Source of the DNA: Trueperaceae bacterium
GTDB lineage: Bacteria > Deinococcota > Deinococci > Deinococcales > Trueperaceae
Reading direction: 5' to 3'
Length of the DNA stretch: 64,000 bases
NCBI GenBank assembly: GCA_023954415.1
Contig: JAMLIB010000011.1
Coordinates: 1 to 64,000, forward strand
Under the pieces are notes generated by a model that did not search any database, was not told the DNA's origin, and was given only the letters and a program-made list of their open reading frames with translations. Below, piece after piece: positions 60,967 through 64,000 of the stretch (position 1 is the first letter of the stretch; each line of letters begins with the position of its first letter). Made by a program: the position numbers and the translations under genes.

Positions 60967-61818
60967 CTAAGCGCGCCTTGCGTTGGCTTCCAACCACTCG
61001 ACGAGCAGGCGCTTGAACTTCTGGGGCACACCCGTTCCCGGGTCGTCGTGGTGCAACTCGTGGAAGCCGCCGGGCAGCTCCTCGAGCCGCACGCGGTCGC
61101 TCGCGGCGGCCAACGCCCTGGCGCCGGCGGGGTCCGCGATGCCGTCGGCCGTGCCGACGACCCCGAGCGTCGGCACGGCGAGCCCGGGCGCGCGCGCCAG
61201 CAGCTCGGCCCCTTGGCTCGTGAGGGTGGCGCCGGCGTTCGCCCTGACGCCGCCGTGATAGATGAGCGGGTCGGCGCGGTAGCGCTCCACCTCGGCCGGG
61301 TGGCGCGAGATGAGGGCGGGGTCGAGCTTCACCGTCGGCAGGTTCGGCAGGACCTTGCCGAGGACGCCCGAGACGGCGAGGAGCCAGGCCGGGCGCGCCA
61401 CAGCGTCGCGCAGGAACGGCGACGAGAGGGCGAGCGCGTTCACCTCCGCGGGTCGCTCGAGGGCGTAGCGCAGCGCGATGGCGCCGCCCATGGAGTGGCC
61501 GAAGAGCAGGGTCGGCAGCCCGGGGTTGGCCGCGCGCGCCTGCGCGAAGACCGCTGTCAGGTCGGCGATGATCCCCTCGAACCCGGGGACGCCACCGCGC
61601 ACGCCCGGGCTCTTACCGTGGCCGCGCAGGTCGGGGGCGAACACGTCGTAGCCGACCTCTTGGGCGCTCCTGGCCAGTTCGAGGTGCCGGGTGGCGTGCT
61701 CCCCGTAACCGTGGACGATGACGAGCGCGCCGACCGACGCCTCCGGCCGCCAGCGGCTCAGCGACAGGCTGAGGCCGTCCCGGACCTCGAGCGTGGTGGC
61801 GGCAGCCGAGGCGGTCAC
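60967..61818 (-). CDS. alpha/beta hydrolase of the monoacylglycerol lipase type
   Basis: 283-residue cytoplasmic hydrolase. LVIVHGYGEHATRH opens the domain, FAPDLRGHGKSPG, nucleophile elbow GHSMGGAIALRY, the acid in GTADGIADP, and the histidine in GGFHELHHDD: the triad is complete, in contrast to the hydrolase-like protein at 33.8 kb. GTG start, 3 bases after the purC-purS stop, so the two are cotranscribed. Cleaves monoglycerides or lysophospholipids by family analogy. Confidence 0.92.
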   Translation of the reverse strand: MTASAAATTLEVRDGLSLSLSRWRPEASVGALVIVHGYGEHATRHLELARSAQEVGYDVFAPDLRGHGKSPGVRGGVPGFEGIIADLTAVFAQARAANPGLPTLLFGHSMGGAIALRYALERPAEVNALALSSPFLRDAVARPAWLLAVSGVLGKVLPNLPTVKLDPALISRHPAEVERYRADPLIYHGGVRANAGATLTSQGAELLARAPGLAVPTLGVVGTADGIADPAGARALAAASDRVRLEELPGGFHELHHDDPGTGVPQKFKRLLVEWLEANARRA

Positions 61819-61821
61819 GGT

Positions 61822-62979
61822 TCAGCCGGCCGCCGGCTCCAGTTCGACCTGCACGTCCTCCATTACCGGGTTGGACAGGAGGTCCGTGGCGAGCGCAGCC
61901 ACCTGGGCCTCGACGGCAGCCCGTTCGCCGTCGACGGCGAAGGTGATGCGCTTGCCGACCCTGAAGCCCCGCACGTTGCCGTGCCCGAGGCGCCGGACGG
62001 TCGCCTCGACCGCCCTGCCCTGCGGGTCGAGGATCGAGCGTCGCAGCATGACGTCGACCACCGCGTTGTAGGTCCGCCGGCCGGCGGCGTGGCCGCTAGC
62101 GCCGGCGCTCGCAGGCCGGTCCGGACTACCGTGCCGGTCCGCCTCGCCATGCGGGTGATGATGATCGTGAGCGCCGCCATCCGCGTGGTCGTGGTGTTCC
62201 CCGCCCAGCCCCCAGGCCTCGCGCTCGGCGACGTGCTCCCTGACGATCTCGGGATCCCGCTCGGTGCGCGTCAGCACGCGCCTGCGCACTTCCTGGTACG
62301 CCTCCTCGACGCCGCCGAGGTCGCGCCTGAAGCGGTCCTTGTCGAGCTTGTCGCCGGTCGCCGAGTCCCAGAGCCGACACGTGTCGGGGCTGATCTCGTC
62401 GGCCAGCACGATGTCGCCGTCTACGGTGACGCCGAACTCGAGCTTGAAGTCGATGAGGTCTAGCCCTCGCGCCGCGAAGAACGGCTTCAGGAGGTCGTTC
62501 ACCTCGGCCGTCAGTTCGAACAGCGTCTCGAGCTCCTCCGGCGTGACGATACCGAGGGCGACGGCGGCCGCGTCGTTCAACATGGGGTCGCCGAGCGCGT
62601 CGTCCTTCAAGCACCACTCGACGACCACGGGGTCGAGCTCGCCGCCCTCGGGCACGCCGTAGCGTTTGGCGAACGAGCCCGCCGCGCGGTTGCGCACGAC
62701 GACCTCGAGCGGCACGATGCGCACGGCCTTGACGAGCTGCTCCCTCGGCGACAGGAGCGCCTCCAAGTGCGTCGGCACCCCGGCCTCGGCCAGGAACTCG
62801 AAGATGCGCGTGGCGACGGCGGCGTTCACCTCGCCCTTGCCCGCGATGCTGCCGCGCTTCTGCGCGTTGAAGGCCGTGGCGTCGTCCTTGTACTCGATGA
62901 CGTGCAGCTCGGGGTCGGCGGTCGCGTAGACCTTCTTGGCCTTGCCCTCGTACAGCAGTTCGGTCCTCTGGGCGCTCAC
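61822..62979 (-). CDS. PurC-PurS fusion with histidine-rich linker
   Basis: 385 residues. Residues 1 to about 250 are SAICAR synthetase (PurC): [40 protein letters not shown] and [12 protein letters not shown]. Residues 303-385 are PurS ([29 protein letters not shown]), the small subunit of FGAM synthase. The linker, about 253-300, holds nine histidines between 262 and 283 mixed with Asp and Gly. GTG start with TATCAT 6 bases upstream, leaderless. purQ and purL do not follow; the next gene is a lipase. The same transcript direction has purB upstream. Confidence 0.93.
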   Translation of the reverse strand: MSAQRTELLYEGKAKKVYATADPELHVIEYKDDATAFNAQKRGSIAGKGEVNAAVATRIFEFLAEAGVPTHLEALLSPREQLVKAVRIVPLEVVVRNRAAGSFAKRYGVPEGGELDPVVVEWCLKDDALGDPMLNDAAAVALGIVTPEELETLFELTAEVNDLLKPFFAARGLDLIDFKLEFGVTVDGDIVLADEISPDTCRLWDSATGDKLDKDRFRRDLGGVEEAYQEVRRRVLTRTERDPEIVREHVAEREAWGLGGEHHDHADGGAHDHHHPHGEADRHGSPDRPASAGASGHAAGRRTYNAVVDVMLRRSILDPQGRAVEATVRRLGHGNVRGFRVGKRITFAVDGERAAVEAQVAALATDLLSNPVMEDVQVELEPAAG

Positions 62980-62985
62980 GGGCCG

Positions 62986-62991
62986 ATGATA
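62986..62991 (-). promoter_or_regulatory. -10 box of purC-purS, leaderless
   Basis: TATCAT on the minus strand ends 6 bases before GTG 62979. Confidence 0.55.
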
Positions 62992-63079
62992 GCAGGGGTG
63001 CCGGGGCGGCCGACGCGCGGCCGGCCGACGGCGAGCGACACGCGCTCGAGCCGCCGCGCCCGAGGCCGCTGGTCCGGGG

Positions 63080-64000
63080 CTACAGCCCGTTCGCCTCGAA
63101 GATGCGGTCTACGAAGCGCAGGTACCAGGCAGGGTCGAACGCGGCGGCCAGCTCGGTCGGGCTCAAGGGGAGTCCCGGCTCGACGGCTAGCAGGTCGCGC
63201 AGGTGCTCGCCCGTCTCCCAGCAGCGCAGCGACGCGCGCTGCACGAGGCCGTAGGCGGCCTCGCGGCTCATGCCGGCCTCGATGAGGAGGTGCAGGACGC
63301 GCTGCGAGTAGACGAGCCCCTTGAGCGCGTCCAGGTTCTCGCCCATCCGCTCCGGGTAGACGACGAGGCCGGCCAGGACGGAGGCCAGGCGCCTGAGGGC
63401 GTACACGGCCAGCGTCGTGGAGTCGGGGAGGATGATGCGCTCCGCGGCCGAGTGGCTGATGTCGCGCTCGTGCCAGAGCGCCACGTTCTCGAGGGCCGCC
63501 TGCAGGTTGGCGCGCATGACGCGGGCCACGCCCGTCAGGTTCTCCGAGGCGATCGGGTTCTTCTTGTGCGGCATGGACGACGAGCCGGTCTGGCCGCGGG
63601 CGAACCCTTCCTGTGCCTCGCGGACCTCGGTGCGCTGGAGGTGGCGGATCTCCAGGACCACGCGCTCGATGCTCGTGCCGAGGATCGCGAGCGCCGCCAT
63701 GACCTCGGCGTGCCGGTCGCGCGCCACCGTCTGGTTCGTGACCGGATCGGGCGCGAGGCCGAGGGCGGCGGCGACCGCCGCCTCGACCTGGGGCGGCACG
63801 TGCGCGTAGGTGCCGACGGAGCCGGAGAGCATGGCGACCTCGATGCCGGCCTTGGCGCGGCGCAGGCGCTCCTCGTCGCGCCCGAAGGCGGCGGCGAAGT
63901 TGAGGAACTTGAGGCCGAACGTCATCGGCTCCGCATGAATGCCGTGGGTGCGCCCGATGCACGGCGTGTGGCGGTAACGCTGCGCGAGCTCGAAGAGCCG
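63080..64000 (-). CDS. purB: adenylosuccinate lyase, 5' end outside window
   Basis: About 307 C-terminal residues of PurB, which acts twice in purine synthesis (SAICAR to AICAR, adenylosuccinate to AMP). The frame is open to base 64000, reading [29 protein letters not shown], then the signature [21 protein letters not shown]. It is upstream of purC-purS on the same strand, though the fusion has its own -10 box. The remainder lies beyond the window edge. Confidence 0.96.
   Translation of the reverse strand, partial: RLFELAQRYRHTPCIGRTHGIHAEPMTFGLKFLNFAAAFGRDEERLRRAKAGIEVAMLSGSVGTYAHVPPQVEAAVAAALGLAPDPVTNQTVARDRHAEVMAALAILGTSIERVVLEIRHLQRTEVREAQEGFARGQTGSSSMPHKKNPIASENLTGVARVMRANLQAALENVALWHERDISHSAAERIILPDSTTLAVYALRRLASVLAGLVVYPERMGENLDALKGLVYSQRVLHLLIEAGMSREAAYGLVQRASLRCWETGEHLRDLLAVEPGLPLSPTELAAAFDPAWYLRFVDRIFEANGL

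Overview
The window is high-GC bacterial DNA, probably chromosomal and probably from the Deinococcota (a Truepera-like lineage is my best guess). This rests on the mix of gene families and on signal structure. Many genes have a TANNNT -10 box only 5-8 bases before the start codon, so their mRNAs would be leaderless, a habit well known in Deinococcus-Thermus. A YpdA-type reductase suggests bacillithiol chemistry. No rRNA, tRNA or CRISPR array was seen.

Bases 1 to about 18.4 kb form a heavy-metal resistance island. In order: the 3' part of a CPH-type (CopB-like) P1B ATPase; a MerR regulator, a textbook MerR operator, a small HMA protein and a second P1B ATPase with an unusual YPC motif; a degenerate arsA and a 61-residue cysteine-rich protein facing arsR-acr3-arsC; a wrecked second arsC; an IS21-type istA remnant; a small membrane protein; an orphan pdxS; an unrecognised ORF; merR-merA with a MerR-type promoter; a leftward Sco / DsbA-like / YtkA-like group; and a Zn/Cd/Pb-type ATPase with its ArsR/SmtB repressor. 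The damaged genes and the IS remnant point to assembly by transfer followed by decay. About 535 bases without a gene (18,372-18,907) close the island.

From 18.9 kb on the content looks like core genome: pilC, nth, ypdA, a DHH-CBS-CBS-nucleotidyltransferase fusion, a protease-like membrane protein with lost catalytic residues, a Ser/Thr kinase with an NHL-like propeller and its PP2C phosphatase, a DsbA-family protein, a DUF3467 protein, two roadblock/LC7 proteins, udp-hbd, ech, an apparently catalytically dead alpha/beta hydrolase, an M42 peptidase, a metallophosphoesterase, thiolase, hflX and ubiD.

At 42.5-46 kb lies a probable zinc-starvation cluster on the minus strand: a COG0523 GTPase behind a Zur-like 19-base dyad, a ribosomal protein L28 lacking the zinc-ribbon CxxC pairs, and a metal ABC ATPase and permease. 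The rest holds pyrE, a HIT protein, an aldo-keto reductase, a bifunctional NAD(P)HX repair enzyme, thrB, tsaD, a CBS-like membrane protein with a nucleotidyltransferase, a PEGA envelope protein, a LolA-like protein, fumC, an esterase, a PatB-type aminotransferase, an RlmI-like methyltransferase, a lipase, a PurC-PurS fusion with a histidine-rich linker, and the 3' part of purB running off the end.
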